DNA from: Corynebacterium sp. 13CS0277
Lineage (GTDB): Bacteria; Actinomycetota; Actinomycetes; Mycobacteriales; Mycobacteriaceae
Direction: 5' to 3'
DNA: 64,000 nucleotides
Assembly: GCF_002994655.1 (NCBI RefSeq)
Contig: NZ_PPDL01000015.1
Span: forward strand, 1 to 64,000
Part shown: positions 7,967 to 16,687 of the stretch, one piece after another
Layout: each line of letters starts with the position of its first letter
Numbering within the stretch: position 1 is the first letter of the stretch
Made by a program: the position numbers and the translations under genes
Notes under the pieces: model-generated
Told to the model about the DNA's origin: nothing
Databases searched by the model: none
What the model saw: only the letters and a program-made list of their open reading frames with translations

Positions 7967-9481
7967 TTAGCCTTGCTCGGCGATGTCGGCGAGGGTGGCG
8001 ACAATGGTGCGGACCGGGTTGCCGGTGCCGCGGGCGGGGACGTAGCCGTAGGCGCCGTGGGTGTTGAAGGCGGGGCCTGCGACGTCCAGGTGCACCCACT
8101 CGACCCCGTCGGCGACGAAGTGCCCGAGGAAGGCGCCGGCGGCGAGCATGCCGCCCAGGCGGTCGGTGGTGATGTTGCGCAGGTCCGCGACGGGGGACTT
8201 GAGGCGCTCGGTGATTTCCTCCGGCAGCGGCATGGCCCACGCCTGCTCGCCGATGGAGCGGCCCAGGGCGGCCACCCGGTCGCGGAAGTCTTCGCTGCCC
8301 ATGACGCCGGTGGTGCGGTCACCGAGGGCGACGAGCTGCGCGCCGGTCAGGGTGGCGGTCTCAATGAGGTAGTCGGGGTGATCCTCGCAGGCGCGCGCGA
8401 TCGCGTCGGCGAGCACCAGGCGGCCCTCGGCGTCGGTGTTGAGGATTTCGACGGTCGTGCCGCCGTACTGGGTGAGGATGTCGCCGGGGCGGTAGGCGCC
8501 GCCGCCGGGCATGTTCTCCGCCATCGGCACTGTGGCGGTGACCTTGACGCCGAGACCCAGGCGGGCGGCAGCAATGACGGAGGCGATGACGGCCGCCGAG
8601 CCACCCATGTCGGAGATCATGTGGTCCATCTGCGCGCCCGGCTTGATGGAAATGCCGCCGGTGTCGAAGGTGATGCCCTTGCCGACGAGTGCCACGGACT
8701 TGGTCTCCGCAGTGGCATTGGCGGGGGTGTAGCTCAGCCGCACCAGGCGGGGCTTGCGGACGGAACCCTGGCCGACGCCGACGATGCCGCCGAAACCGGC
8801 AGCCTGCAGCTCGTCGAAGTCGAGGACCTCGACGTCGAGGCCTGCGGCCTCGCCGGCCTCGCGGGCCACCGCCGCGTAGCTGGCGGGGTACAGCGCATCC
8901 GAGGAGGTGTTCACCAGGTCGCGGGCGAGCACCACCGCGTCGACGAGGGTGACGGCGTCGGCGAAGGCAGACTCATCCTTGGCGACGTCCTGGCTGAGGA
9001 AGGTGATGTGGCCGACCGGCTGGGCGGAGTCCTCCACCGCGGCGGTCTTGCGGCCCCGGTAGGTGTAGGCGCCGAGCGCACAGCCCAGCACGGCGTCAGC
9101 CACGCCGAACACCCCGAGGGTGGTGGCGATGCGGGCGATGCCTTTGAGCCCGCGGCACGCGGAGCCGGCGGCGCGGCGCAGCGCCTCTGCATCGACGGAG
9201 TCATCCTCGCCAAGCCCGACGGCGATGACCATCTCCACCGGCAGGCCTTCCGGCGCCGGCACCCGGGTGACTTCGCCTGCCTGGCCGGTGGCCTTTACGG
9301 CGCCGAGCGCGGTGAGCAGGTCACGGTCCACCTGGTCACCCAGGCCGACGGAGGGCAGTTCCAGGCCGTCGCCGTCGCTGAGGACGGGAATGAGGAGGGC
9401 CTCGCAGTCCTCCGGCAGGCTGGCCGCGAGAGTCATCTCCGGCACGTGGCCGCGGGCGGGGAGGGTCAAAGCGTCGGACAC
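7967..9481 (-). CDS. pepA: Leucyl aminopeptidase (M17 family)
   Basis: Two-metal cytosolic aminopeptidase that removes N-terminal residues from peptides; M17 enzymes are hexamers. 504 residues: a variable N-terminal domain (about 1-170) and the catalytic domain with the hallmarks VGKGITFDTGGISIKPG, SDMGGSAAV, and the signature NTDAEGRLVLADA, which supply metal ligands (Lys, Asp, Glu) and the active-site Arg. The GTG at 9481 is chosen because GGAAG lies 10 nt upstream; an ATG ten codons earlier would add MCVCKGSATD, which looks non-coding. Orthologous to Rv2213 (pepB). Diverges from ilvE. Confidence 0.93.
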   Translation of the reverse strand: MSDALTLPARGHVPEMTLAASLPEDCEALLIPVLSDGDGLELPSVGLGDQVDRDLLTALGAVKATGQAGEVTRVPAPEGLPVEMVIAVGLGEDDSVDAEALRRAAGSACRGLKGIARIATTLGVFGVADAVLGCALGAYTYRGRKTAAVEDSAQPVGHITFLSQDVAKDESAFADAVTLVDAVVLARDLVNTSSDALYPASYAAVAREAGEAAGLDVEVLDFDELQAAGFGGIVGVGQGSVRKPRLVRLSYTPANATAETKSVALVGKGITFDTGGISIKPGAQMDHMISDMGGSAAVIASVIAAARLGLGVKVTATVPMAENMPGGGAYRPGDILTQYGGTTVEILNTDAEGRLVLADAIARACEDHPDYLIETATLTGAQLVALGDRTTGVMGSEDFRDRVAALGRSIGEQAWAMPLPEEITERLKSPVADLRNITTDRLGGMLAAGAFLGHFVADGVEWVHLDVAGPAFNTHGAYGYVPARGTGNPVRTIVATLADIAEQG

Positions 9482-9531
9482 GTCGGTCGCACTTCCTTTA
9501 CAAACACACAAGGGAGAACAATGTCGTGCTC

Positions 9532-9552
9532 CACCGGCCGGTGATTTTTTTT
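9532..9552 (+). terminator. Possible short terminator upstream of ilvE
   Basis: A 12-bp palindrome (CACCGGCCGGTG) followed by eight T. The hairpin can have only about four pairs around a GGCC loop, so it may be weak. It lies in the pepA-ilvE divergent spacer and would act on plus-strand transcripts entering from the pepA side. Confidence 0.3.
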
Positions 9553-9660
9553 GGGGCCGTGGCGTGGAGCCAGGCGCGCGGGGGTGGTGCGTGCCTGTCG
9601 GGGTCTTACTCTACCGACACCCCGCCAGGGGTAGCGGGGATTGGCAGGCTGGGCGGGGTG

Positions 9661-9666
9661 TATGTT
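9661..9666 (+). promoter_or_regulatory. -10 element of ilvE (leaderless)
   Basis: TATGTT ends 7 nt before the ATG at 9674, with no ribosome-binding site in between. Predicted leaderless mRNA. Confidence 0.45.
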
Positions 9667-9673
9667 TATCAGC

Positions 9674-10780
9674 ATGTCGAACCTCACTTTCCGCGTCACG
9701 CGCACCGCGACTCCGACCGCCCCGGATACGCTGGCCGAGATTCTCGCCAACCCGGGCTTCGGCCGCGTCTTCACCGACCACATGGCCCTCATCGATTACA
9801 CGGTGGACGAGGGCTGGCACAACGCCCGCATCGAGCCGTACCACAACCTGGAGCTCGACCCGGCGACGAGTGTGCTGCACTACGGGCAGGCGATCTTCGA
9901 GGGGCTTAAGGCCTACCGGCAGGCCGACGGGTCGATTAAGACGTTCCGCCCGGAGGCGAACGCGGCCCGCCTCAACGATTCGGCCCGCCGCCTGGCGATG
10001 CCGGAGCTGCCGGTGGAGCTGTTCGTCGAGTCGCTGCGCGCCCTCGTGGAAGTCGACCAGGACTGGGTGCCCGCCGCCGGCGGCGAGGAGTCCCTCTACC
10101 TGCGCCCCTTCATGATTTCCACCGAGCCCTCCCTGGGGGTCCGGCCGGCGAACACCTACACCTACGCCGTCATCGCCTCCCCGGCGGGCGCGTACTTCTC
10201 CGGGGGCATCAACCCGGTGAGCGTGTGGCTGAGCGAAGACTATGTGCGCGCCTGCCCGGGCGGCACCGGCGCGGCGAAGTTCGCCGGCAACTACGCCGCC
10301 AGCCTGCTGGCTCAGGCGCAGGCCGCGGAGAAGGGCTGCGACCAGGTGGTGTGGTTGGACGCTATCCACCACACCAACGTCGAGGAGATGGGTGGCATGA
10401 ACCTGTTCTTCGTCTTCGGTGAGGGCGCGGACGCCACCGTCGTCACCCCGGCACTGTCCGGCTCCCTGCTGCCCGGCGTGACCCGCCGCTCCCTGCTGCA
10501 GGTCGCCAGCGACCTGGGCTACGCCACCGAGGAGCGCATCGTCACCACCCGCGAGTGGGAAGAAGCCGCCACCTCCGGGGCGATGAGCGAAACCTTCGCC
10601 TGCGGCACCGCCGCCGTCATCACCCCCGTCGGCACCGTGAAGAGCGCCCACGGCGACTTCACCGTCGGCGGCGGCGCAACCGGGCGGATCACGATGCAGC
10701 TGCGGGAGCAGCTCACCGGAATCCAGCGCGGCACCGTGCCGGATACCCACGGCTGGATGACCACCCTCATCCCCGCCTAA
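9674..10780 (+). CDS. ilvE: Branched-chain amino acid aminotransferase
   Basis: PLP-dependent transamination of the 2-oxo acids of valine, leucine and isoleucine with glutamate, the last step of their synthesis. 368 residues, fold type IV. The motif [16 protein letters not shown] and the PLP lysine in [19 protein letters not shown] are present, as is the substrate-loop segment [10 protein letters not shown]. The C-terminal [13 protein letters not shown] segment contacts the cofactor phosphate in this family. ATG 9674 is preferred over an in-frame ATG 33 nt upstream because the protein then begins [11 protein letters not shown], as expected for the family, and because of the -10 spacing. Orthologous to Rv2210c. 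Single gene, followed by a strong terminator. Confidence 0.96.
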   Translation: MSNLTFRVTRTATPTAPDTLAEILANPGFGRVFTDHMALIDYTVDEGWHNARIEPYHNLELDPATSVLHYGQAIFEGLKAYRQADGSIKTFRPEANAARLNDSARRLAMPELPVELFVESLRALVEVDQDWVPAAGGEESLYLRPFMISTEPSLGVRPANTYTYAVIASPAGAYFSGGINPVSVWLSEDYVRACPGGTGAAKFAGNYAASLLAQAQAAEKGCDQVVWLDAIHHTNVEEMGGMNLFFVFGEGADATVVTPALSGSLLPGVTRRSLLQVASDLGYATEERIVTTREWEEAATSGAMSETFACGTAAVITPVGTVKSAHGDFTVGGGATGRITMQLREQLTGIQRGTVPDTHGWMTTLIPA

Positions 10781-10784
10781 CACC

Positions 10785-10827
10785 ACTCGACCAGCCCCGT
10801 GCATCCGGGACTGGTCGAGTTTTTTTT
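10785..10827 (+). terminator. Terminator of ilvE
   Basis: Ten-base-pair perfect stem (ACTCGACCAG at 10785-10794 and its complement at 10811-10820) followed by a run of T to 10827. It overlaps the stop codon of the convergent cobS. Confidence 0.9.
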
Positions 10828-11680
10828 ATGCCAGCGCGTAGGTGGCGAGCACCAGCAGCACCGCGTGGGCGGCGGTGCCGACCTCAATGGCCGCGCCCAG
10901 GCAGTCGCCGTTGAGACCGGCGAAGCGGCGCGCACAGTGTCGCAGCAGGCCCGTGGTCAGCAGCCACCCACCGATGGGCAGCAGCGCGTAGACGCCCAGC
11001 AGGACCGGAAGACCCGCCGGGGTGAGGGGGAGTGTCGCCCAGGCAGCGGCGGCACTGCTGCCCACCACCCCCAGTGCGGCCCAGGCGAGGAAACCTGCGC
11101 GGGGGACAGTACCGATGGTCAGCCCCCCGAACCCGCCCGCGTGGATGGGGTGGAAGTCCGTCACGCACCCCCGCAGCGCCCCGATGCGGGCGAGCCAGGG
11201 CACCAGGGCGACCAGCACCATGGCCCGGGGGCCGGCGGCGCTGAGCAGCCCGGTGGCGGACACGGTGGCCATGAGTGTGAGCAGCACCGCCCCCATGCCC
11301 AGCGCCCCGGTGTACTTGTCGGCGAGGATCTCCTGGGCTTTCGCCGGGGGCGCATAGGAGCCGAGGGCGTCGCCGACGTCGGCGAGGCCGTCGATGTGCA
11401 TCATGCGGGTGCCGAGCTCCCAGCTCACCACCACCAGCACTCCGAGCAGCAGCGCCGGGGTGCCCAGCACCCAGCCGGCGGTGACGACCGCGGCGCCGAC
11501 GATGCCGAGGACCACCCCCACCACCGGCATCGCGAGCATCGCCCGGCGGCCGGTGATGGTGTCGAAGACCTCCGCGCCGCGGACCGGCAGGATGCTCAGC
11601 CAGGACAGGGCGGTAGAGATGCCCTCGACGAGGGGGTGGCCGTGGGGGCCCGTGCCGCCGGGGCCTGCTTTGCCGGACAT
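10826..11680 (-). CDS. cobS: Adenosylcobinamide-GDP ribazoletransferase (cobalamin synthase)
   Basis: Joins adenosylcobinamide-GDP and alpha-ribazole to give adenosylcobalamin (or its 5'-phosphate), the last step of nucleotide-loop assembly; a membrane enzyme. 284 residues, largely hydrophobic with about six to seven transmembrane segments. Conserved family features: a FSTALSWLSILPVRG-like N-terminus, the acidic motif HIDGLADVGDALGSY, and AGGFGGLTIGTV. Starts 9 nt after the cobT stop, so translationally linked. Together with cobU and cobT it makes a complete cobinamide-salvage/loop-assembly set. Confidence 0.93.
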   Translation of the reverse strand: MSGKAGPGGTGPHGHPLVEGISTALSWLSILPVRGAEVFDTITGRRAMLAMPVVGVVLGIVGAAVVTAGWVLGTPALLLGVLVVVSWELGTRMMHIDGLADVGDALGSYAPPAKAQEILADKYTGALGMGAVLLTLMATVSATGLLSAAGPRAMVLVALVPWLARIGALRGCVTDFHPIHAGGFGGLTIGTVPRAGFLAWAALGVVGSSAAAAWATLPLTPAGLPVLLGVYALLPIGGWLLTTGLLRHCARRFAGLNGDCLGAAIEVGTAAHAVLLVLATYALA

Positions 11681-11689
11681 GGGTGGGCG

Positions 11690-12748
11690 TTAGCCTTCCG
11701 ACTCGGGGGCGTCCTTGTCGGACACACCCGCGGAGGCGAAGGTCGCCATGTCGATGAGGATGTCGGTGGCGGCCTTGACCAGCGGCAGGGCGGTCGCCGC
11801 GCCGGAACCCTCCCCGAGGCGCATATCGAACTCCACGATGGGCTCCAGCTTCAGCTTCGCCAACGCCTTGACGTGGGCGGGCTCCGCACCACGGTGGCCG
11901 GCCACCCACCAGCGGCGCGCCCCCGGGGCGAGCTTATTGGCCACCAACGCCGCGGAGGTCACCACCACCCCGTCAAGGATCACCGGGGTGCGGCGCACCG
12001 CCGCCTGCGCGAGGAACCCCGCCATGGCGGCCAGATCGGGGGAGGCGATCATCCGCAGCACCGCCACCGGGTCGTGGGTGTGGGTCCGCACCCGGAACAT
12101 GGCGTCGCGTACGGCGGCCACTTTCCGCTTCCAGCCCTCGTCGTCGATGCCGGTGCCGCGGCCCACCACGACGACGGGTTCTTCGTTCGTCAGCGCCCCG
12201 ATGAGGGCGGCGGCGGGCGTGGTGTTGCCGATCCCCAAATCGCCGGCGATGAGCAGGTCCGCGCCGGAGTCGACCTCCTCGTCGGCGATCTGCATGCCCA
12301 TCCGGATCGCGGCCAGGGTTTGTTCTTCGGTCATGGCGTCCTCGACTTTGATGTTGCCGCAGGAGCGCTGCAGGTGCTCCGGGGCATCCGTGTCGTGGTC
12401 GAGGGAAATGTCCGCCACCCGCACCGAGGCGCCCGCCGCGCGCCCGAGGACGTTGATGGCGGCCCCGCCGGCGGCAATGTTCGCCGCCATCTGGATGGAC
12501 ACTTCCGTCGGGAAGGCGGACACCCCGGAGGCGGCAACGCCGTGGTCGCCGGCGAAGACGACGATGCGGGGGCGGGTGATGGGGGCGGGCGGGCACTGCC
12601 CCTGGCAGGCGGCGACCCACACGCCGAGCTCCTCGAGGCGGCCGAGGGAACCGGCCGGCTTCGTCAGCTGCAACTGGCGCTCACGGGCGGCGGCCTCCGC
12701 CGCCTCGTCGGGGGCGGCAACAAGGGGAAACAGGTTTGCTTGCGGCAT
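11690..12748 (-). CDS. cobT: Nicotinate-nucleotide--dimethylbenzimidazole phosphoribosyltransferase
   Basis: Makes alpha-ribazole phosphate from nicotinate mononucleotide and the lower-ligand base. 352 residues, the usual length for CobT. Family features: [13 protein letters not shown] near the N-terminus, [37 protein letters not shown], and the C-terminal [20 protein letters not shown] segment, which contains the catalytic Glu. ATG 12748 is preceded by GGAG six nt upstream; longer versions add a non-conserved stretch. A 105-nt spacer containing a hairpin separates it from cobU. Confidence 0.94.
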   Translation of the reverse strand: MPQANLFPLVAAPDEAAEAAARERQLQLTKPAGSLGRLEELGVWVAACQGQCPPAPITRPRIVVFAGDHGVAASGVSAFPTEVSIQMAANIAAGGAAINVLGRAAGASVRVADISLDHDTDAPEHLQRSCGNIKVEDAMTEEQTLAAIRMGMQIADEEVDSGADLLIAGDLGIGNTTPAAALIGALTNEEPVVVVGRGTGIDDEGWKRKVAAVRDAMFRVRTHTHDPVAVLRMIASPDLAAMAGFLAQAAVRRTPVILDGVVVTSAALVANKLAPGARRWWVAGHRGAEPAHVKALAKLKLEPIVEFDMRLGEGSGAATALPLVKAATDILIDMATFASAGVSDKDAPESEG

Positions 12749-12802
12749 GGAACACTCCAAAGCACAAAAGAGGGGACACAAGATCGACGAAGAAGGAAAG
12801 GT

Positions 12803-12821
12803 GCCCGCGAGGGGAGCGGGC
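12803..12821 (-). terminator. Hairpin between cobU and cobT
   Basis: Six-base-pair stem (GCCCGC/GCGGGC) with a 7-nt loop, followed on the minus strand by a pyrimidine stretch. Could be an attenuator or processing site inside the cob operon. Confidence 0.3.
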
Positions 12822-12853
12822 CGGAAAGTCATGGGTGCGACAACAGCGAGGTC

Positions 12854-13396
12854 CTATTTCAGGTCGAGGGTGAGGCCCGCGACGATGAGGCGCACCTGCT
12901 CGCAGTGGGCGGCGAGGGCGGCGTTGAGCCAGCCCAGCTCGTCACGAAACAGCCGTGCGGAGCGGTGCTCCGGGATGACGGACAGTCCCACCTCCGGGGT
13001 GACCAGCACGAGCGGCTGGGTGCCCGGCCACGCGGCCACCGCGTCGACCAGGGCCTCCATGCGGGGGCGCAGGGTGCCCCGGGGCAACTCCCAGGCGCCC
13101 GCCTCGTCGAGGGCGTGGGTGAGCCAGGTGCCCACATCGTCGACAAGCACCGCCGTGCGCCGCACGGCGGGATCCCGCAGGGCATCGACCGCGTCGACAT
13201 CATCCACGGTGACCCAGGATGCGGGGCGGCGTCGCTGGTGCTCGTTGATGCGGTGCGCGAAATCTTCATCGCCCGGCCAGGGGCGGGCGGTGGCCACATA
13301 GGTCACTGCGTCTGCGCCGTGCAGGAGCGCCTCGGCGTGCGCCGATTTCCCCGAACGCGCCCCACCGAGGATGAGGGTGCGCGGCTGGCCACTCAT
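12854..13396 (-). CDS. cobU: Adenosylcobinamide kinase / adenosylcobinamide-phosphate guanylyltransferase
   Basis: Bifunctional enzyme that phosphorylates adenosylcobinamide and then transfers GMP to it, giving the CobS substrate. 180 residues. The P-loop is at the N-terminus (LILGGARSGKSAHAE), followed by VTYVATARP, containing the usual switch to the guanylyl-accepting region, and HQRRRPASW, which includes the conserved His. The acidic DDVGTWLTH motif is present. The ATG at 13396 is only 7 nt after the DUF3043 stop, indicating co-transcription. An upstream in-frame start overlaps the DUF3043 gene and is unlikely. Confidence 0.92.
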   Translation of the reverse strand: MSGQPRTLILGGARSGKSAHAEALLHGADAVTYVATARPWPGDEDFAHRINEHQRRRPASWVTVDDVDAVDALRDPAVRRTAVLVDDVGTWLTHALDEAGAWELPRGTLRPRMEALVDAVAAWPGTQPLVLVTPEVGLSVIPEHRSARLFRDELGWLNAALAAHCEQVRLIVAGLTLDLK

Positions 13397-13403
13397 GGAC
13401 GCG

Positions 13404-14051
13404 CTACTTCGTGTGGGAGCCGAGGGCAACGCGCGGCTTCGGGCTGCGCCAGCGGCGCGGCTGGTTGGCGCGCGAGTAGGCGTAGAACCCCAGGCTGAAA
13501 CCGGTCTCCGTGGTGGAGGGGAACTTCGCGCGGGCGGCCTTGTTGGCCCGCCGGCCGATGGTGATCCCCTCGATGAAGAACACGAGCAGCACCACCATGA
13601 CGCCGAAGCTCACCGGCGCGGCCAGCTGCGGCTGCGACTGGAACACCAGCATGAGCACCAGCAGCACCAGCGCCAGCGGCATCATGAAGTTGTTGAGGAA
13701 GCGGCGGGAATCCACCCAGTCGCGCACGAAGGCACGCACCTCGCCCTTGTCGCGGTCGAGCAGGTAGCGCTGGTCGCCCCGGTCGATCGCTTCCTGCACC
13801 ATCCGCTGGTGCGCCTGGCGTTCCGCGCGCTCCTTGTTCTTCAGCGCCTTGTACTCCTCCTTCGACAGGGAAGCTTTGAGCTCTTTGCGGCGCTTCCGGG
13901 CCTCGACGCGGGTCTCCGGGGGCTTGGCTGGCCCGCGGCGGGTGCCGTGGGCGCGCTCGACGTCATTGCGCTTCGGGGTGGGGCGCCCCTTCGGCGGGGT
14001 GTAGCCCTTCTTCTGCGTGGCAGGCTTCGATTCAGTCTCGCTGTTTTTCAC
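13404..14051 (-). CDS. DUF3043 domain-containing membrane protein
   Basis: Conserved mycobacterial/corynebacterial protein of unknown function, orthologous by position to Rv2206. 215 residues: a basic, disordered N-terminal half (TQKKGYTPPKGRPTPKRNDVERAHGTRR is the region, quoted only in part by residue character), a charged helical stretch rich in Lys/Glu/Arg, the conserved DRDKGEVRAFVRDWVDSRR, then two transmembrane segments (FMMPLALVLLVLMLVFQ and VSFGVMVVLLVFFIEGI). The start is GTG 14051: TAGCCT ends exactly 7 nt before it, so the mRNA is probably leaderless. It leads a probable operon with cobUTS. Confidence 0.85.
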   Translation of the reverse strand: MKNSETESKPATQKKGYTPPKGRPTPKRNDVERAHGTRRGPAKPPETRVEARKRRKELKASLSKEEYKALKNKERAERQAHQRMVQEAIDRGDQRYLLDRDKGEVRAFVRDWVDSRRFLNNFMMPLALVLLVLMLVFQSQPQLAAPVSFGVMVVLLVFFIEGITIGRRANKAARAKFPSTTETGFSLGFYAYSRANQPRRWRSPKPRVALGSHTK

Positions 14052-14058
14052 GCCCTTT

Positions 14059-14064
14059 AGGCTA
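14059..14064 (-). promoter_or_regulatory. -10 element of DUF3043-cobUTS operon (leaderless)
   Basis: TAGCCT on the minus strand ends 7 nt before GTG 14051. No cobalamin riboswitch-like leader can fit if transcription starts here. Confidence 0.45.
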
Positions 14065-14173
14065 CAAGCATTCGCGGCTGACGTGACACGTAGGGTGGGC
14101 CAACGGCGGCGCGCGGCACCCAGACAGCGACCGTGGGGTGCGCGGGTGGGAATAGGGCACCGGTGCGGTGTGG

Positions 14174-14201
14174 TTGAAGTCGTAGTACCGTGGTGTGATA
14201 T
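14174..14201 (+). promoter_or_regulatory. Candidate sigma-A promoter of erpA
   Basis: TTGAAG (14174-14179), 16-nt spacer, TGATAT (14196-14201). Leaves a leader of about 80 nt to the ATG at 14286, which has an AAGGAG ribosome-binding site. Confidence 0.4.
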
Positions 14202-14285
14202 CCGCCGCCGCACGCGGCCGGCCCGCACGTCGGTTACTTCTTCCGACTTCACCTCTTTCGCATCATTCAAGGAGACTGCACACCC

Positions 14286-14630
14286 ATGACTGCTCCCGAG
14301 ACCAGCACTGGCGTCATCCTGACCGACGCTGCGGCTGCCAAGGCCAAGGCTCTGCTCGACCAGGAGGGCCGCGACGACCTGTCCCTGCGTATCGCCGTGC
14401 AGCCGGGCGGCTGCGCGGGCCTGCGCTACCAGCTGTACTTCGACGACCGTGACCTCGACGGCGACAAGGTCGACGTCGTTGGTGGCGTGCGACTCGTCGT
14501 CGACAAGATGAGCGCCCCGTACCTCACCGGCGCCCGCATCGACTTCGCGGACACCATCGAAAGCCAGGGCTTCACCATCGACAACCCGAACGCCTCCGGG
14601 TCCTGCGCCTGCGGCGACTCCTTCAACTAA
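14286..14630 (+). CDS. erpA: Iron-sulfur cluster insertion protein (HesB/IscA/ErpA family)
   Basis: A-type carrier that delivers Fe-S clusters to apoproteins. 114 residues, single HesB-like domain. The three conserved cysteines are present: one in QPGGCAGLRY and two in the C-terminal GSCACGDSF. The N-terminus MTAPETSTGVILTDAAAAKAK matches actinobacterial members. A GGAG ribosome-binding site precedes the ATG. Orthologous to Rv2204c. Plausible clients nearby include the Rieske protein QcrA and LipA, but that is inference. A strong terminator follows immediately. Confidence 0.95.
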   Translation: MTAPETSTGVILTDAAAAKAKALLDQEGRDDLSLRIAVQPGGCAGLRYQLYFDDRDLDGDKVDVVGGVRLVVDKMSAPYLTGARIDFADTIESQGFTIDNPNASGSCACGDSFN

Positions 14631-14644
14631 GCCCGCAGACGAAT

Positions 14645-14675
14645 AAAGCCGCCGCCGAATCTTCGGCGGCGGCTT
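14645..14675 (+). terminator. Terminator of erpA
   Basis: Perfect stem of at least 10 bp (GCCGCCGCCG/CGGCGGCGGC) with AAT/CTT at the loop, flanked by AAA and TTT. Symmetric, so it may also act for ltsA on the minus strand, although that gene ends 90 nt away. Confidence 0.85.
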
Positions 14676-14764
14676 TCGCATATCCAGCGCTCCTGGCGGA
14701 CACGGGGAGGTGCCGCTGTTGGTCCCGGGCGGCGTGGGGGAAGGAGGGGGAAGGCTCGTTATGC

Positions 14765-16687
14765 CTAGAGGGTGACGGGATAGTCCTTGTCCTCGATTTG
14801 CGGGTGGATCCGATCCTCGACGAAGATGCCGTGCCAGATCATGAACGACAGCACCGTCCACAGGCGGCGGGAGTGATCGGAGATGCCCTCGCGGTGCTCT
14901 GCCAGCATCGCGAGCACAGCCTGCTTGTCGAAGATGTGCTCCGTGCCGGAGGCGGTGATCTGATCCTGCGCCCAGCCGTAGAGCTCATCGCCGGCCAGCC
15001 AGTGGCGCATCGGCACCGGGAAGCCCAACTTCTTGCGGTGCAGCACGTGCGGCGGCACGATCTGCTCCATCGCCTTGCGCAGCGCGTACTTCGTCGTGCC
15101 GTGGGAGATCTTCAGGTCGTAGGGGATGGTCTCCGCGACGGCGAAGACCTCCCGATCGAGGAACGGCACCCGCAGCTCCAGGGAGTTCGCCATGGTGATC
15201 TTGTCCGCCTTGACGAGGATGTCACCACGCATCCAGGTGAACAGGTCAAGGTGCTGCATGCGAGCCACCGGGTCCATGTGCTTGGACTCGGCGTAGATGG
15301 GGAAGGTGACGTCCGTGTGGTCCCACTCGCGGCGCGCTTCGGGAAGCACCCGCTTGAGCTGCTCCCAGCTAAAGGAGCGGGCGTTGCCGTAGTAGCGCTC
15401 CTCCATGGGGGTGGTGCCGCGCTCCAGCAGGGACTTGCCCTTCATCCCGTCCGGCAGCACCCGGCTCAGCCGGTTGAGGCCCTTGAGCAGCGGGGAGGGC
15501 ACCTTCTCGAAGGGAGCGAGCGACAGCGGCTCCTTGTAGATGGTGTAGCCGCCAAACAGCTCGTCGGCACCCTCGCCGGAGAGCACCACCTTGACGTGCT
15601 TCCGGGCCTCGGCCGCCACGAAGTACAACGGCACGAGGGAGGGGTCCGCCACCGGGTCGTCGAGGTACCACATGATCTTCGGCACCGCGTCGGCGTACTC
15701 CTCCGGGGAGACGACCTTGACGATGTGCTCTGCCCCGATCGCCGCGGCCGACTCGGCGGCGACGTCGATCTCCGAGTAGCCCTCCCGCTCAAAGCCGGTG
15801 GTGAAGGTCAACAGGTTCGGGTTGTGGCGCTTCGCCAGCGTCGCGATCGCCGTGGAGTCAATGCCGCCGGACAGGAAGGAACCGACCGTCACATCGGCGC
15901 GCATGTGCTTGGCCACGGAATCCTCCATGGCGCGGGCAATACGGTCGAAGAGGTCCTGCTCCTTGCCCTTGACCACCGGGGTGGTGGCGAATTTCGGGGA
16001 GAAGTAGCGGTGCTGCTCCAGCTCGCCACCGGGGGTGACGAAGGCGTAGGTGCCCGATTCCAGGCGGCGGATTGCCTGGTGGAGGCTCTCCGGCTCCGGG
16101 GTGTACTGCAAATCCACGTAATGCTCGATCGCGCGGAAATCCAGATCCAGCGGCAGCTCAAGCGCATCGGCCATCGCCAGGATGCACTTCTTCTCCGAGG
16201 CGAACACCGTGCCCGCAGGGGTGGTGGCGTAATACAGCGGCTTGATGCCGAAAGGATCGCGCGCGAGGAACAGCGTGCGCTCCTTGGAATCCCAAATCGC
16301 AATGCCGAACATGCCGCGCAGGTGCTTGACGACGTCCGCACCCCAATGGTGGAAGCCCACCACGATGGGCTCGCCGTCGCCGGAGGTGTTAAAGGAGTAG
16401 CCGAGATCCTGCAGCTCCTTGCGCAGCTCCACATAGTTGTAGATCTCGCCGTTAAAGGTCATCGCGTAGCGATTCGGCTCGTCCTCCGGGCCCCACTGCA
16501 GCGGCTGGTGGGAGTGGGCGATGTCGATGATCGACAGGCGGTTAAAGCCGAAGGCGACCGTGTCGTCGTGCCAGGTGCCGGCCTCGTCGGGGCCGCGGTG
16601 CCGCATGCACGGCAGCGCCGTTTCGATGGCGGCAGTGAAGTCGGCGGCGTTGTTGTTCGCGGTGAGAATTCCGAGGAGGCCACACAT
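14765..16687 (-). CDS. ltsA: Glutamine-dependent amidotransferase LtsA / asparagine synthetase B family
   Basis: 640 residues, matching C. glutamicum LtsA in length. The N-terminal class II glutamine amidotransferase domain begins with the nucleophile Cys2 (MCGLLGI), so ATG 16687 is the only sensible start. It carries RHRGPDEAGTW and FNGEIYNY. The C-terminal synthetase domain has the PP-loop SFLSGGIDST and SGEGADELFGGY. Family knowledge: in C. glutamicum this protein amidates meso-diaminopimelate in peptidoglycan precursors, and mutants are lysozyme-sensitive; other family members make asparagine. The sequence alone does not separate the two roles, but length and genus favour the envelope role. 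TAGAGT near 16790 on the minus strand is a candidate -10, giving a leader of roughly 95 nt. Confidence 0.92.
   Translation of the reverse strand: MCGLLGILTANNNAADFTAAIETALPCMRHRGPDEAGTWHDDTVAFGFNRLSIIDIAHSHQPLQWGPEDEPNRYAMTFNGEIYNYVELRKELQDLGYSFNTSGDGEPIVVGFHHWGADVVKHLRGMFGIAIWDSKERTLFLARDPFGIKPLYYATTPAGTVFASEKKCILAMADALELPLDLDFRAIEHYVDLQYTPEPESLHQAIRRLESGTYAFVTPGGELEQHRYFSPKFATTPVVKGKEQDLFDRIARAMEDSVAKHMRADVTVGSFLSGGIDSTAIATLAKRHNPNLLTFTTGFEREGYSEIDVAAESAAAIGAEHIVKVVSPEEYADAVPKIMWYLDDPVADPSLVPLYFVAAEARKHVKVVLSGEGADELFGGYTIYKEPLSLAPFEKVPSPLLKGLNRLSRVLPDGMKGKSLLERGTTPMEERYYGNARSFSWEQLKRVLPEARREWDHTDVTFPIYAESKHMDPVARMQHLDLFTWMRGDILVKADKITMANSLELRVPFLDREVFAVAETIPYDLKISHGTTKYALRKAMEQIVPPHVLHRKKLGFPVPMRHWLAGDELYGWAQDQITASGTEHIFDKQAVLAMLAEHREGISDHSRRLWTVLSFMIWHGIFVEDRIHPQIEDKDYPVTL

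Noticed and set aside
10799..13498. 899-codon plus-strand frame opposite cobUTS
   Set aside because: Shadow; all three cob genes on the other strand have clear catalytic motifs.
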